Origin: Hybos culiciformis
Taxonomy: Eukaryota; Arthropoda; Insecta; Diptera; Hybotidae
Length of the DNA: 64,000 bases
Assembly (NCBI GenBank): GCA_964007475.1
Contig: OZ023274.1
Span: forward strand, 51,107,678 to 51,171,677
Reading direction: 5' to 3'
Below, in pieces: positions 14,501 through 26,573 of this stretch; the stretch's first letter is position 1, and the number at the start of each line of letters is the position of its first letter. The notes under the pieces were generated by a model. It was not told the origin of the DNA. It was given only the letters and a program-made list of their open reading frames with translations, and made no database searches. A program made the translations under genes and the position numbers.

Positions 14501-14780
14501 TAGACATCCAACTGCTCCTAGTCTGTGTGAATCAGAGACTCGAAGAAAGCGGAAAGGAATTATTACAACTAATCCAACGGCGATCGCTATGACCAAACTT
14601 GAAATTGAAGACAGATTATTGTCTGCTCAAGCTAATAGTCCCTTTTTATTTTTGTCTAACCAATATAGTTCAGCGATAGCCGATAATCAAAATATCTCCA
14701 CCCCACCAAGTTCATTACCGGAAATAACAATTGAAACGAATTTTAAACAAGAAAATATGGAACATCCCAAATCAACTTAG
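11598..14780 (+). CDS. BTB domain and C2H2 zinc-finger transcription regulator, 7 exons
   Basis: Exons 11598-11645, 12847-13018, 13082-13230, 13401-14161, 14230-14277, 14377-14445 and 14504-14780 join in phase to 507 residues. The start MDNNPQQFCLKWHNHQ and the following TSLLSTLPLLLDQSHLTDVT are the opening of an insect ttk-type BTB/POZ domain (about residues 6-120), used for dimerisation. The middle is low complexity, with an Asn-rich tract at about residues 240-280. Two C2H2 fingers lie near the C-terminus: C369-C372-H385-H389 and C396-C399-H412-H417, each with 12 residues between the second Cys and first His. The phased joins restore the exact finger spacing, which supports these introns. 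It is presumably a nuclear DNA-binding repressor or regulator. I cannot name the orthologue. The 63-nt intron at 13019-13081 has no in-frame stop. Confidence 0.87.
12021..12304. mobile_element. Imperfect terminal-inverted-repeat element (MITE-like) in the BTB gene intron 1
   Basis: The left end (ACCAGTATCAGCATCAGAAT, from 12025) and the right end, read as reverse complement (AACCAGAATCAGCATCAT), match imperfectly. Inside, the TGGCGCCAGAAT and TTAGCGC blocks also recur in inverted orientation. The element sits wholly within the first intron, is about 280 bp, and has no coding capacity. The ends are embedded in TATATAA on both sides, compatible with a TA target, but exact borders are uncertain. 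Confidence 0.6.
13748..13870 (+). repeat. AAT/AAC-rich tract encoding a poly-Asn region
   Basis: Imperfect AAT and AAC triplets inside exon 4 of the BTB gene encode runs of Asn broken by Ser, Asp, Ile and Lys. Such tracts are common linkers in insect transcription factors and change length easily. Confidence 0.85.
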
Positions 14781-16552
14781 TTTTATTTTAAAATATTTAT
14801 GTTAAATAGAAAATATTTTTACATATTTTTGCTAGTCCCTAGCTGTGATAGTTAAATCTTTAAATCCTGTTATGTAATTTTAGTCCAATTTTTTTTCTAT
14901 TTATTTATTTATTTAATTATTTATCTATAAAATTCGGATGACATTTTCAAAGTGCAGTAAGTTATTATAATTCAGCATTACAATTTTTTTTCGTGTTTTT
15001 TTAATATGAACCCTTTTCTTTTTTGCTCACTATTATTTTGTTATTTGCTTTATTTTTCTGTACCAATTGGTTTATCGGTTTTTGATATTAAAATGTCCTT
15101 TATGTAGTTGTATTTATTATGTATACGTTCATGAAGGCAAATAATTACACATTTCTAAATAAAAATCATTTCTATATAAATAAATGTCGTCTGAAATACT
15201 TATACAAAAGTCAAGATTCCATTTATTTAAGAATTTTGGAATATCTCATATAAGATGTTTAAAACGAAATCGATTAAAATATAAATACAATTATTTTACT
15301 AATTTATATGAACTTATTGAAAATAAGCACAACTTTAAAATACCTAAAATTACATTTTAGTTTTTTTTAACAAAAATCGTAATTTTAATTTAGGAAATTT
15401 TTGATTATATAAAACTGCACGTTATTCATGATTTTAATCACTGCATCATTTTATATTCAAGTGAAAAAAAGACAATTGTTGTAAATATTGTTAATAATAA
15501 TTATTATTGAAGTGGATTGTTTTGTTATTTACAATAAATAAAAAAAAAACAATTTTAAATCTGAAAATAAATTTTGTTATTGTAAAAAAATAAAAATTAT
15601 TTAAATTTTTTCTTCTAGGTTCCATAAAATTATGTTTGCTTATTAGAAAGATATTTGTAAAATTTGAAAGAGTAGGTTATTCAAACTAAAAAAGAATAAT
15701 TATTTTTCTGGAAGCTCCCTGTCGCTTTTTAAATAAAAGAAAGTGGAATTTTCCTTTATAAATGTTTATTATTTTATTTTATATTTATAAAAAACACATA
15801 ATCTCTTAAATAATATAAAAAAAAACAAAATCTTATAGTTTTATCTTCTTTAATCATCTTTGTGTGATTTGTTTAATAAATAACATAGAAAAATTAATCA
15901 CAATTTCCAAGATGAAATCTTTCACAAAATTTAATATGTAAAAATGTTTCTGTTTTGTAAATTATTATTTTAATACATACTTAATTGTGTGTTCTCGAAT
16001 TTAAACAGGAAGCTTTTTGAATTTATTATGTTAATGATAAGAAAAAAAATACAGTCAAATACCTCAAGGGAAATAAATTTAGATGATTAAATAGAGAACT
16101 TATTAAATGAAAATTTAAAGTTATGTATTTATTACTTTTCGAAAAAAATTTTGTATATATAAAAAACTGCAATCCAATTTCACGCAGAACTTTCAATAAA
16201 GCATTACGTATCATAGGCCGTCTTATATTTCTATTTCATGAATTAAGAAATTAGATTTCTAATTAATTAAATTTATTATTTAATTTTACATAATTGACAT
16301 AAAAAAATGGTTTAAGAACAGAATTAATTATAAAAATAAAAATTATCAATGATATATGTAGCTCTTCAATTTTTTCATACAATTTTTTAATTTTTTTTTC
16401 ATAAATATTAACATAATTTTTGTTTAATAAAATAAATAATAAATTTTTGTAAAAAGCATATAAAACTGAAATGTATTGAACTTAATGCAAAAAAAAATGC
16501 GTATTTGAAAAAAAAAAAAAATTAATGAAATTGATTTAAAGAACTTGTTATT
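14781..16552. other. Convergent intergenic region (3' flanks)
   Basis: This lies between the stop of the BTB gene (+) and the stop of the AIP1 gene (-), so it holds both 3' UTRs. Several AATAAA-type strings occur, but none can be picked as the used polyadenylation signal. No exon or structured repeat was recognised. Confidence 0.6.
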
Positions 16553-19500
16553 TTAGACATCATTGATTTCCCATATTTTAGTATTACAATCTTGACCGGT
16601 AGAAATAATAGTGTTATTATCCAACCATGATAATTTAGTAATTTGTGATTGAGGATGTGCATCTGAAATCGTAATAAAATAATATTTTAAAATAGAACCA
16701 ATAAACCTAATACTTAATACTATCGTAGTTTATAATCGTAATGATTCTTTGACTATCTTCAGTTCATATCTTTAATACATATCTTTAATACTAAACTTTA
16801 AGCTTGAAAAAATGTTCTAAAAGTTTAGTCCAATAATAATTTTTTAATTAAAAGTTTTAATTAAGAATCCATTTTTTTATGGTAATTATCTTACTTTTTA
16901 TGATCAGATGTTTCGCTGGATAAGCAACAAACCAAATAATGATTGTGGTATCTAATGAACCACTTGCGACTAACAAAGAATTTGGAGACCATGCAACACA
17001 ATTGACTCTGGCATTATGGAAGCCCCATTCCTTATTATGAGCCAGCTGCATTAAAAATTTTTTTATTTAATATTTAGTTGTAATTGTAAATTTATAAAAT
17101 TTAAGAATTTACCGCATATTCCTCAACAGAATATAGGATTACTTTCCGGTTTGAATCACATGCCACCAAATATTTGTTATCTGGTGAATAAACGCAATCT
17201 GTAACAGCACCTAAATGGTCGATTTCTTTTTTCAGTTCCAATTGGGTTCCGTTCAGAGAATAAATTCTTAATTTTTGATCATCACAACCAACCGCAACGT
17301 CCAATGTCTCAGAATTTGATGAAATACAATTAGTTTCAAATTTTATTGGCAATGAAAATACTTTTTGGTGATCCTAAAAATTAAATGATATACTTAAGGT
17401 TTATTTAAGCTTTCGGAAAATTGTACTAAAAAATAGTGGTAAAAAAATACACATATATTAGAGAATTTAGATAAAAAATTTAATAAAAAAAAAATTATTT
17501 CAATTACCTTAACAACTGTTATATCTTTCTGACAAGCTAAAATAATTATACTTTGATCTCTGATAATACTTAAGCCTCTAGGTTGACAGTTTAACTTTAC
17601 TACTAAATCAGTATAAGTGTTTCCTTCCACATTTATTTGCTTGAGAGAATCATCAATACCACAAGTATAAATAAAATCACCAAAAGACGCAATACCATTT
17701 AACTAAAAATTTAAAAAAATATAAATTTGGAAAAAAAATTTGAATCATACGTTATAAACTTAAATTGTAACTCTTACCTGATTCCCGTGACCATTTCCCA
17801 AAATTTTATCATTAGTACCATTACCAGAATTCCAGCTAGTAACAACTCCATCATGACTTCCAGTATAAATTGTACTTCTATCATCACTCAACCCCAAAAC
17901 AGTTATTGGTTTATTATGCCCCTTAATAATACGCAATGGTTTCAATGGATCATTAACATCCAAATAACTAATATTTCCAGATAATGATACACTTAATAAG
18001 TGATCACCTTGCCATAAGCACGATACTTGTTGATCATCAACAGTTGTACCCATTACAAATTCAGTAATAAGTTCTCTAGTTTCAACATTCCATAATCGAC
18101 ATGTTTTATCCCCTGAGCAAGTTAATAACTGAGTACCATCTGGCTTCCAAGCTACAGCATATACACCGCCTTTGTGGGCTGGATTTCCGACTTCACCAAC
18201 TAATTCAGACGATGCACCATCATATAAAAATACTTTGCCATCAAAACCAGCTGAGGCAAATAAATGGCCACTTGGTGAATACCTAACAGCTTGAACAAAT
18301 CTAGTATGATCTTGTTTGGTCATTTTAAATTTAAACGGTGGACCTTCAAATACAGCAATTGTATTATCTTCACTGCCAGTAATTATTCTGAATGGTCGTG
18401 CAGGACGGAAATCACATGAATTGATTGGTTTCGATTGACCACTAATTTCTCCAACTGATGTACCAGTTTCAGTCATAAATACATGCCCAAAACGTTCTCT
18501 GCCTTCTCCAACAATACAAATTCTTTGATTGTCGGGAGACCATGATATATCCTTAATGGGACCACCAATTGGCTGAAATTCATTTTTTAATATATGCTCC
18601 TTATTAACGGTATCCCAAATACGAATTTTACCAGATTGATCTAGAAAAAAAAATTATTAGAATTAGAGCTATACATATTCAGCTACGACATTTATTTTTT
18701 TTTTTTTTTTAATTTGGAGAAGAGAAAACTTGATCCCAATTATAAAAGTTCACTATCCTTTGAAATATAACATAAATATTATAATTTTATGCTTTTTAAC
18801 AAGATATTTATTTTATCAAAAAAAAGTTTTATCATTAAACATAATATTATTAAACTATTTACTACAGAGTACATTCTTACGTTGAAGTGTTTATTTATTA
18901 TGTTACTTACTAAGTAAAGACTAAATTGTTATTTTAACAAATGGTTTGTTACAATTCTTTCATATTATATATAAAATTGTATTTTAAGTAATATTGTAAA
19001 ATCTCTTTTGTTGGAATTATTAGCGTTATCCTGACATTTTGATCCCTTTAACTTCATTATATTTATTTAAAGCCCAATTGAATTATTTTTAATAATTTCT
19101 AAAGTTACGCGCTGCAACAGCCCTTATCAAATTGTTTGCAATCTTTTAGCTCTGGTTAATGTTAAAATGTACTTTTCATATTGTATTTAGAAAGAAAGAA
19201 AATAACGAAAATCTTATATATAGAATCCGCAAAGAGGCAAAAAATTGTTTTTCTTTTTTCCACAATGCGCAAGATTTAAAAATGATTATTTTAATAAATT
19301 TTTCTATGTGAACACTTGTGTTTGTATTTTATATTTTTTACTGAAAATATTGTGTGAAAAATCTTTCTATTTTCTATTTTTATATAAATTTATTTTTTTT
19401 TTTAAATTAAAATTATAAAATTACTTTTTTGTCCAAAATTTAACAAATATATACAAATAAGTTTAAAATAATGAGTTTAATAAGTTTAAAAAAAACAAAA

Positions 19501-22500
19501 TCAATTACTTAAAAATAGTTCTTAAATCGGATTTCCTAGAAAAATTTGGAAAAATTTTCTTTTTTAATATAAAAAACATAAAATTAATAAGGATAATTAA
19601 AAAAAAAAAAAAAATGTTTACCAGTTTGAGTGGCATACGAAGAAAATTTAGATCCTTTTATCAGAGGATTTTAATTGTCACAATTTTAATTAGTTGTTCA
19701 ATATTCATATTTTCATATTTAAATTTAGAATTTTGTTATAAAATTTTATCATCGAGTAGTTTAAATCACATGGTAAATAAATTTAAATCAAAAACTATTA
19801 TACACGATTTTTTAGGAAAAATTAAGAAATAAAATCTTTAATAATCTCCTCAGTTCGCAAATTATTATTTCGCAAAAAAAAAAAACATTAAGTCAGTGTT
19901 TTCCACAAAAAATATGTATTTCTGAATCCTCGCTTTTCCTTTAGCGACTAAGAAAGTTTATTTGAGATTGAGTCATATTTAAATAAATTTTTTTAACTTA
20001 TAATGTAGAACAAACAGGTATATGCCGAACCTAAGCGTTCAGTATACACAAAAAACATTTCTATATGTATATAAAGAAACTTTTCTTTTTCCATTTCACT
20101 AGTCTCTGTTAGCACTATTAACTTAAAGAGATAGTTAAATATCGTATTTTAATTCAAAAAGACCGCATAATTAAAATGCAGCTAATATTTCAATTACAAA
20201 ATTTATTATTTTTAGTGTATAAATTATAAGGAGAACGATTTTAGTGGATCATTGTGTGATGAATTATGTAACAGCGACACATTCAAGGATTTTAAATGCC
20301 CACATAATTCAATGAAAACAACTGTGTTTACAGCCGTTAAAAATAATGACATCTATGACATTAAAGTAAAAATTTATATAGTTCATTAATGACAAATTTG
20401 ATTAAGGGAGTACCAATTATTTTATTCAATTTTTTTTTAGATGGCAAAGCATATAAAAGATGATCTAACATGGTATGATAAAAATGGGAAACAAAGATTT
20501 CCAGAAATGTTAGATTTTCAAAATATTGTCAAACGATTTATTATAATTACTTATAATGTGACAATTGAAGACACAGTGGTAATTATATATAAAAATTTAA
20601 TTATTGCTTTTTTGATTCCTAATTTAAAAGTTTCAATATTTCAGATTCACGCACTGTTAAGCCAAGAAATAGATCCACATAATCCCCAGCAAATGATTAA
20701 TTTATGGAGACTATTCAAAGACAATAATTACATGATGGGAAAACTGTATGAAGAAGAATCTATATTTCCAAATATTTTAGGTTCATGTGGTCCATTTTAT
20801 GCAACAGAAAACTTAGTTTCAATTCAACCAGAAACTGGCCTACGACATTATATGTAATGTCTTAGTAATTATATGAATTTGAAATTATTACTTCATTTTG
20901 TATTTCTTTTAGAACTATTGATTGGGAAGGTCGTTTAAAATTTGCTGCCATGATTTTAGATTATATATACAGATTAGATAGTGTTAAACCTGAACCACTA
21001 AAAATTTGTAAAATTGAAGCACACTTATTTGGAATGACTGTTGATAAAAGGTGAATTTGGGGGACAATTATATAAAAAACAATTTATTATTGATGTTTCT
21101 GTTAATTGACATCTAAATTAATCAATAATTGACTCGGTTTTAAAACCTCATTTCGACTCTATTGAAAAGTTTTCTAAGTTAATAAAACCATATTTTTATA
21201 GGATTAAATATCAAACCGCTCAAAATGTACAGACTGAAACACAAATGGATAAAACAGTTGCTGATGGATCACATTGCGTAGACGACAACGATTGTAAATT
21301 TGGTTCTTGTTTAGGAAAATGTGATATTAAATTGAAAATATGCAATGGAATACAACAAAACAATAATTTACAAATTATCTGCCAACAAGTAAGACAAATT
21401 AAGTTATTCTGATATAGCCGATATTTATTTATTTTTTCCCCTTTTAAACCCTTTATTAAAAAAATACACTCTTTGGCAATGTAATTAGGCAACATTTTTC
21501 CTGTTATTTTTTTTCAGATTTTTAAAGGAACACGATTATTTCCCGGATTATTGGCAACATCAAAAGCACCAGTTAGCTTATTAACATTAATAAATACATG
21601 CATAGATCCATCGAAAAATAATAGAAATCATTTGCCACACAGAATGTATGCACCCACACTTGACATAGGTGTAAAAATATATAACGAAATAAAGCGAATT
21701 CACAATGAGCTTACTTTTCAACAATGAAATTATTTCTTGCATTGTACGTTTAATTCTTTCTTGAAACTGCGTTTAAGATAAAATTAATTTAAAATTATTA
21801 ATTAAAAACTTTGCCAAATTATGTTAAAATGTGAATTATTAATGCTCAAAAAAAAATTTTTAAAATACATCTGATATTATTATATTAATTTTAAAAATAA
21901 AAAAATTAAAACAATTTGTGAATAAAATTTGAAAAATCTAATTACAATTTTTTTAATCAAAGTTAAGAAAAAAACGAATAAAAGATAGTAAAACAAATTT
22001 CATATAAAAAAAGGGACTTAAAGGTTAATAGTAGTTAATAAAGTGAGAACAATTTATAACTGAGTTTAAGTTTTGTGTGAAAATATAGATTTGATAAGAT
22101 AAAAAAAAAAGCATGTTAATATTATTATCTGAAATGCGACGATTTAGAAAGTTTCCATTTTTTTAAAATGATTGTCTAATATTTGGTTTTTTAAAACTCA
22201 AGTTAGTTATTTTGTAATGAAAATTTTATTTGTTTATTGTAATCAGATAACTTTAAATTCAATTTTGATGATTTATTTATCGTATAAAAAAAAATTAATG
22301 AGATCAGTGAACTCTCAGCAATTTGAACCAATTTATTTGAAATTAATACAGAAAATTCAAAATACATACCACCAGAAGCAATATAAAATCCACTTGGTGA
22401 ATATTTCGCAACATTAACTGGACACGAATGCTCTGTGTAAACATCAGCAATAGCTGGATTCTACGAATGAAAAATAATAATAATTTTCCATCAAAATATT

Positions 22501-23606
22501 AATTTTTCTGTTTTCATAAATATAGTATCTATTAGCGGGAAAATTTAACATCAAAATAAAAAAAAATTATACATATTTTTAATTAAAATTTTCATTTTGC
22601 GTTGGTGTTTTTTTTTTTTTTTAAGAAAATTTATTTTATAAATTTTATTTTCATTTTTATATAAATTCTCCCAAAGTAAGACAGCAATATTTTATTATAT
22701 AGGTACATATCTATATTATAAAAAAAAAAAGTTAGAAACTAAAATGAACATAAAAAAAAAAAAAAGAATTCCAATTGAATTGGAAAAGCCAAAAAAAAAA
22801 ATATATAATATATGTGTTGTGTTTATTTTTAAATCTCTATATCTCGACAGCCACAACTTTTTTAATATTTAATGCTGAACAAAATTTGCGAAATGTAATC
22901 AGCAAAATGTTGCTGGACATTTTGATTGACGTTAGAAAGTGCTGTGCTTGGCCACAGTATGTAATAAGTAATTCTCTTTCCCATCTGCTAGTAGTTGATC
23001 TTTTATATGAAATACTTGGGTAGGTATTATTTATATACACCAGCTCCGTCATTTGGATAATGAATTTTCCATTACATGGATGACTTAAAGATTCTCAAAC
23101 AAGCACTTTTTAATTAAAAAAAAAAATAAATAAATACAAAATTAATAGACCAAATGAAAACCGCTATCATTGTGATAGATCTATTTTGCAGATTTCTTTC
23201 ATACCATATTTGGTCACAGTTATGAATATCGTTTTTTTTTCTATTTTTTTGATAAAAAAAAACCACTCATACAGATGAGAATCGACCGACAAAATAAAAA
23301 AAAAAAAATTGAAATTTACACCGGGATTAGAATTAATCTTGAAAGTTCCGAATTAAAATTCAAATTAAAATAAAAAATAAAAATTACCTCAATATTGCGA
23401 ATAATTACAGAATTTCCATTTGTATATAAAAAATTCTTTCCTTTGGGATCGGATCCCAAAACAATTGGTTGTCCACGGCTAGTTTTTGGCAAAGTTGCAT
23501 AGATGAATTCTACAAAATTGGGGAAAAAAATTTATAAATTTTTATTTTTTATTAACAATATATATTGTCCATAAAAGAAATAATTCTTACTATTTGTATA
23601 ACTCAT
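16553..23606 (-). CDS. flr: Actin-interacting protein 1 (WDR1/flare), WD-repeat protein, 8 exons
   Basis: Exons 23606-23591, 23509-23388, 22460-22370, 18640-17778, 17702-17508, 17373-17113, 17045-16895 and 16662-16553 join in phase to 602 residues, the usual length of the family. AIP1 works with ADF/cofilin to sever and cap actin filaments in the cytoplasm. The start [20 protein letters not shown], the following [20 protein letters not shown] and the C-terminal [13 protein letters not shown] are diagnostic. WD-type repeats run through the protein, for example VSSAGFDG-like, [20 protein letters not shown] and [13 protein letters not shown] segments, consistent with the known double beta-propeller. 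The first exon has only 16 coding bases. Intron 3 (18641-22369) carries a complete gene on the other strand. The start lies back to back with GPN2, about 1.3 kb away. Confidence 0.95.
18641..19613. other. Intronic spacer of AIP1, upstream of the nested gene
   Basis: This is AIP1 intron 3 sequence lying 5' of the nested DIPK1-like gene, so it should contain that gene's promoter. It is A/T-rich and no specific element can be assigned. Confidence 0.5.
19614..21727 (+). CDS. DIPK1/FAM69-type secretory-pathway kinase-like protein, 7 exons, nested in an AIP1 intron
   Basis: Exons 19614-19772, 20216-20365, 20441-20578, 20645-20853, 20913-21050, 21202-21388 and 21518-21727 join in phase to 396 residues. 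The family (divergent protein kinase domain 1, FAM69) comprises ER-resident, cysteine-rich type II membrane proteins. Residues about 20-37 ([15 protein letters not shown]) form a single membrane anchor after a basic start. Then comes [12 protein letters not shown], matching the family YxxGxxSGxLCxxLC signature. Family-like segments follow: [26 protein letters not shown], and a Cys-rich block [17 protein letters not shown] with NNLQIIC. The first exon is the least certain: it fits by phase 0, a GTAAAT donor and a membrane segment. Kinase activity is not established for the family in general, and I cannot confirm catalytic residues here. All its exons lie inside AIP1 intron 3, antisense to the host. 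Confidence 0.85.
22461..23387. other. AIP1 intron 2
   Basis: Intron sequence between AIP1 exons 2 and 3, with A runs and no supported exon. A 78-82 codon open frame on both strands near 22775-23052 has no domain likeness and is disregarded. Confidence 0.6.
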
Positions 23607-23966
23607 TTTTTCCATTTTTGTTTTTCTGAATTTATATTATTTTTATCTTTTTTTTTTTTTAATTAAGAAAAAATTATTTTAAAATCAAAAAAATCAAATT
23701 CGAAATAAAAAAATCTGCTTCTTTCAAAAGAAATTTTTTTTGTGTAAAATTAATTTTTTTTAGTCATTGGCAAGAGACGGAGATGATTGAAAAAAAAAAA
23801 ATTATATTGTTTACTTCGCTGACAACAGCCGGCTGATAACGCGTAAACCATTAATAGCTTTTCTGCACTGGCAACACTAAGACGTCTTAAAAGTTGTACA
23901 CACTGCCAACGAAATTCACTTTATTTATTATTATTTAATTTTTATTATTATATTATTATTTTTATT

Positions 23967-24119
23967 ATGCTGAAAACACAATTGGGGCGACGGCGACGGC
24001 GACAGCGATTTTTCATATAAAAAAATCGCCTCAATTGTTTCATTCTCATACAAATATATGGTTTTTGACAGTCGTTATCGCTGTCGCCGTCGCTGTCGCC
24101 CCAATTGTGTTTTCAGCAT
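23967..24119. mobile_element. Foldback/MITE element, copy A
   Basis: A 153-bp near-palindrome: a 43-nt left arm (23967-24009) pairs with 24077-24119 with one mismatch around a 67-nt AT-rich loop. Arms begin ATGCTGAAAACACAATTGGG and continue in GCGAC/GGCGAC triplet-like repeats. It has no coding capacity. The loop is almost identical to that of copy B. Confidence 0.85.
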
Positions 24120-24202
24120 TATTTTAATATTTGTTTATTTTTTTTTTTCAAGAAATTAGTGTAACCACAACTAAATAATTTAAACACACAAAAACAAGAA
24201 GC

Positions 24203-24323
24203 ACAAACTGCAAAGCGACAAAGTATGAAGCCGGTATTAAGACTGCCAGTGAGAAACGTTAGAATAAATGAAAAGTTGAATTTAATTTTTATTAGTCGCC
24301 TTCCCGCCCTTGATGAAGCTTTA
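24203..24323. repeat. Direct repeat flank, unit 1 (partner at 24474-24697)
   Basis: This segment, starting ACAAACTGCAAAGCGACAAA and containing ATTAAGACTGCCAGTG and TTAGTCGCCTTCCCG, recurs after copy B in the same orientation. It shows that element plus flank were duplicated together, or that the flank belongs to a larger repeat. Confidence 0.8.
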
Positions 24324-24473
24324 AGGTGAAAAGACAATTGGGCGACGACGACGGCTACAACGATTTTTGATATAAAAAAATCGCCTCAATTGTTTCATTC
24401 TCATACAAATATATGGTTTTTGACAGTCGCTATCGCTGTCGCCGTCGTTGTCGCCCCAATTGTGTTTTCACCT
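24324..24473. mobile_element. Foldback/MITE element, copy B
   Basis: A 150-bp inverted repeat in the same orientation as copy A, with arms beginning AGGTGAAAA and ending TTTTCACCT. The left arm has more mismatches than in copy A. The central loop differs from copy A at only a few bases, so the two copies share a recent origin. Confidence 0.83.
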
Positions 24474-24697
24474 ACAAGCTGCAAAGCGACAAAGTATGTA
24501 CTTTGATGAGTCTTTCTTTCGGCTCTTGCGATTTTTTTGTATATGGCAAAAGACGAAAGAGAGCTGAAAGAAAGACGTCTTTCGCAAGAGCCGATATTAA
24601 GACTGCCAGTGCAGAAACATTATGAGAAACGCTAGAATAAATGAAAAGTTGAATTTAATTTTTATTAGTCGCCTTCCCGTGCTTGATTAAGCTTTAT
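24474..24697. repeat. Direct repeat flank, unit 2, with a smaller inverted repeat inserted
   Basis: This matches unit 1 (24203-24323) but carries about 95 extra bases between the AAGTATG and ATTAAGACTGCCAGTG blocks. The extra part is itself a foldback: CGGCTCTTGCGA at 24520-24531 is perfectly inverted at 24582-24593, and TCTTTCTTTC at 24511 can alternatively pair with GAAAGAAAGA near 24566. Confidence 0.75.
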
Positions 24698-24910
24698 ATA
24701 ATTCATATTTCATTCATATTACTTTTTGAAACGTCTGTGCATAACCTTAGTTATAAATCAAAATAAATAATTTTTGTAAACAAACACAAGGAAAGAAACT
24801 TCAATTTTGTTGTTTGCATCATTCATTGCATGATTGTTGATTGCATAAATTACAACTTCTTGATTATCAGAGATATTTTATTTATTATTAAATAAATAAT
24901 AAACTATTAA

Positions 24911-26132
24911 ATGGCCGTTAGTTTATATAAAAATATTAAAATTAAAGAACAACTTTATGGTCAATTAATAATTGGCCCTCCAGGTTCTGGCAAAACAACG
25001 TATTGTGAGAAAGCATCAAAATTTTACACAGAAATTGGTCGAAATGTTCAAGTTGTTAATTTGGATCCAGGTAATGATTTCAATTGGCATTATAAACCGG
25101 ATATTGATATTATGGAATTAATTAATGTTCAAGATGTTATGGAGTAAGAATTTATATTAATAATATTAAGTTTTCTTAATTTGAGCATAATATTATACGT
25201 AGTTATAGTTTTAGAAGTTTCCACGTTCAACTAATGTTCTAGCTATTACACTTTTGAAGCGTATTATATGTACCTGCATGCTTTTCAACTGTCATTTTTT
25301 CTTTTAATCACCCACAAATCTAGACGCAACCTAGGCAACTTTGAAAGGTGGTTAAAATAAAATAGAATAGTACCTAGGTAGGTAAACCCCTATTGTCGCA
25401 CATTAAAACTATTTTTTTTTCTATTGCAGATATCATAATTTGGGGCCCAATGGAGCTTTATTATTTTGTATGGAATACTTAGAAGAAAATCTAGATTGGC
25501 TGACTGATAAATTAGAAAAATCAAAATGTTCTTATTTCTTGTTTGATTGCCCGGGACAAGTCGAGCTGTACACTTGTCACAAGTCAATGTCAAATATTTT
25601 GGAAAAACTCAACCAAATGGGCTATAATTTTTGTATTGTAAATTTAATAGATAGTCATTATTGTTCATCAGCATCAAAATTTATTTCAACACTAGTTTTA
25701 AGTTTAACAACAATGCTGAAAATGGCTCAACCGCATGTAAATGTTCTAAGTAAAGCTGATTTATTTAAGAAATATGAATCTACGTTGCCATTTAATTTAG
25801 ATTATTATACTGATGTTTTAGAATTAACACATTTATTGGAAATTCTAGATGATGATAATGCAATAGGTTCCAAACATTTAAAGAAAAAATATGCGAAATT
25901 GAATTCAGCTTTAATTTCAATGATTGAAGATTATGGTTTGGTGACATTTCAACCATTAGACATTAATAAAACTAATAGTTTTCTTAGATTAAAGAATTTA
26001 ATTGATAAAGCTAACGGTTATATATTTAGTGCTGGTGAAGAAAAAAGCATAAATACATTATTAGCTTGTGCTGTTGGCGCTGAAACTGAAAATGAACGAA
26101 TGAGTAAGGATATTGATCCTTATGTATTATAA
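24911..26132 (+). CDS. GPN2: GPN-loop GTPase 2 (GPN2), 2 exons
   Basis: Exons 24911-25143 and 25430-26132 join within one Glu codon to give 311 residues, matching the family length. GPN GTPases act in the cytoplasm in assembly and nuclear import of RNA polymerase II and related complexes. The P-loop is GPPGSGKTT (residues 22-30). The defining Gly-Pro-Asn loop sits at residues 83-85, in LGPNGALLFCMEYLEENLDWL. The G3 motif DCPGQVELYT and the G4-like SKAD are present further on. The hallmark sequence around the GPN loop fits GPN2 better than GPN1 or GPN3 (subfamily by recognition only). An AATAAA string lies about 30 bases after the stop. Confidence 0.95.
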
Positions 26133-26573
26133 ATAATAGACATTACTGTTATATTTTAAAAAGTAAATAAATGATTTTGCTAAAATTAAAAAGATAATGT
26201 TAAATTTTAGTACAAACTAATAGGCTTCGGAACTGCTAGCAAGGTAATTGATTATCAAATATTTTATTTTGAAATAATTTTTTTTTTGTCTCCAAAGCAG
26301 AACATTATGTCTCTACAAAAACCATTATAGGGGGGAAACTCAAAAACTAATTGAATGTTAATAAAAACACTTTCATTTAATTTCAATATTTTTTATTCCT
26401 TACATGTAACAAAAAGTTTTACGAGATTTTCTAATCTCAAAATACTAAAATTACAATTATTTACATAAAAAAAACAATATCATAGTCCTAATTTGATCAT
26501 TGATAAAATTATAAAAATCAAAGAGTATCGGTACAGTTGAAATTATTATATTTTTCGTTTTTATAAAAAAGCA

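Larger units (their letters stand above)
23607..24910. promoter_or_regulatory. Divergent intergenic region between AIP1 and GPN2, carrying duplicated foldback repeats
   Basis: AIP1 starts leftward at 23606 and GPN2 starts rightward at 24911, so both promoters must lie here. No TATA box or initiator can be assigned confidently. The centre (23967-24697) is unusually GC-rich for this window because of two hairpin elements and a duplicated flanking sequence, listed separately. Confidence 0.5.

Noticed and set aside
24413..24625. 70-codon Arg/Ser-rich open frame in the AIP1-GPN2 spacer
   Set aside because: It lies across the foldback repeats, and its basic composition follows from the CGN/CGC repeats in the hairpin arm.
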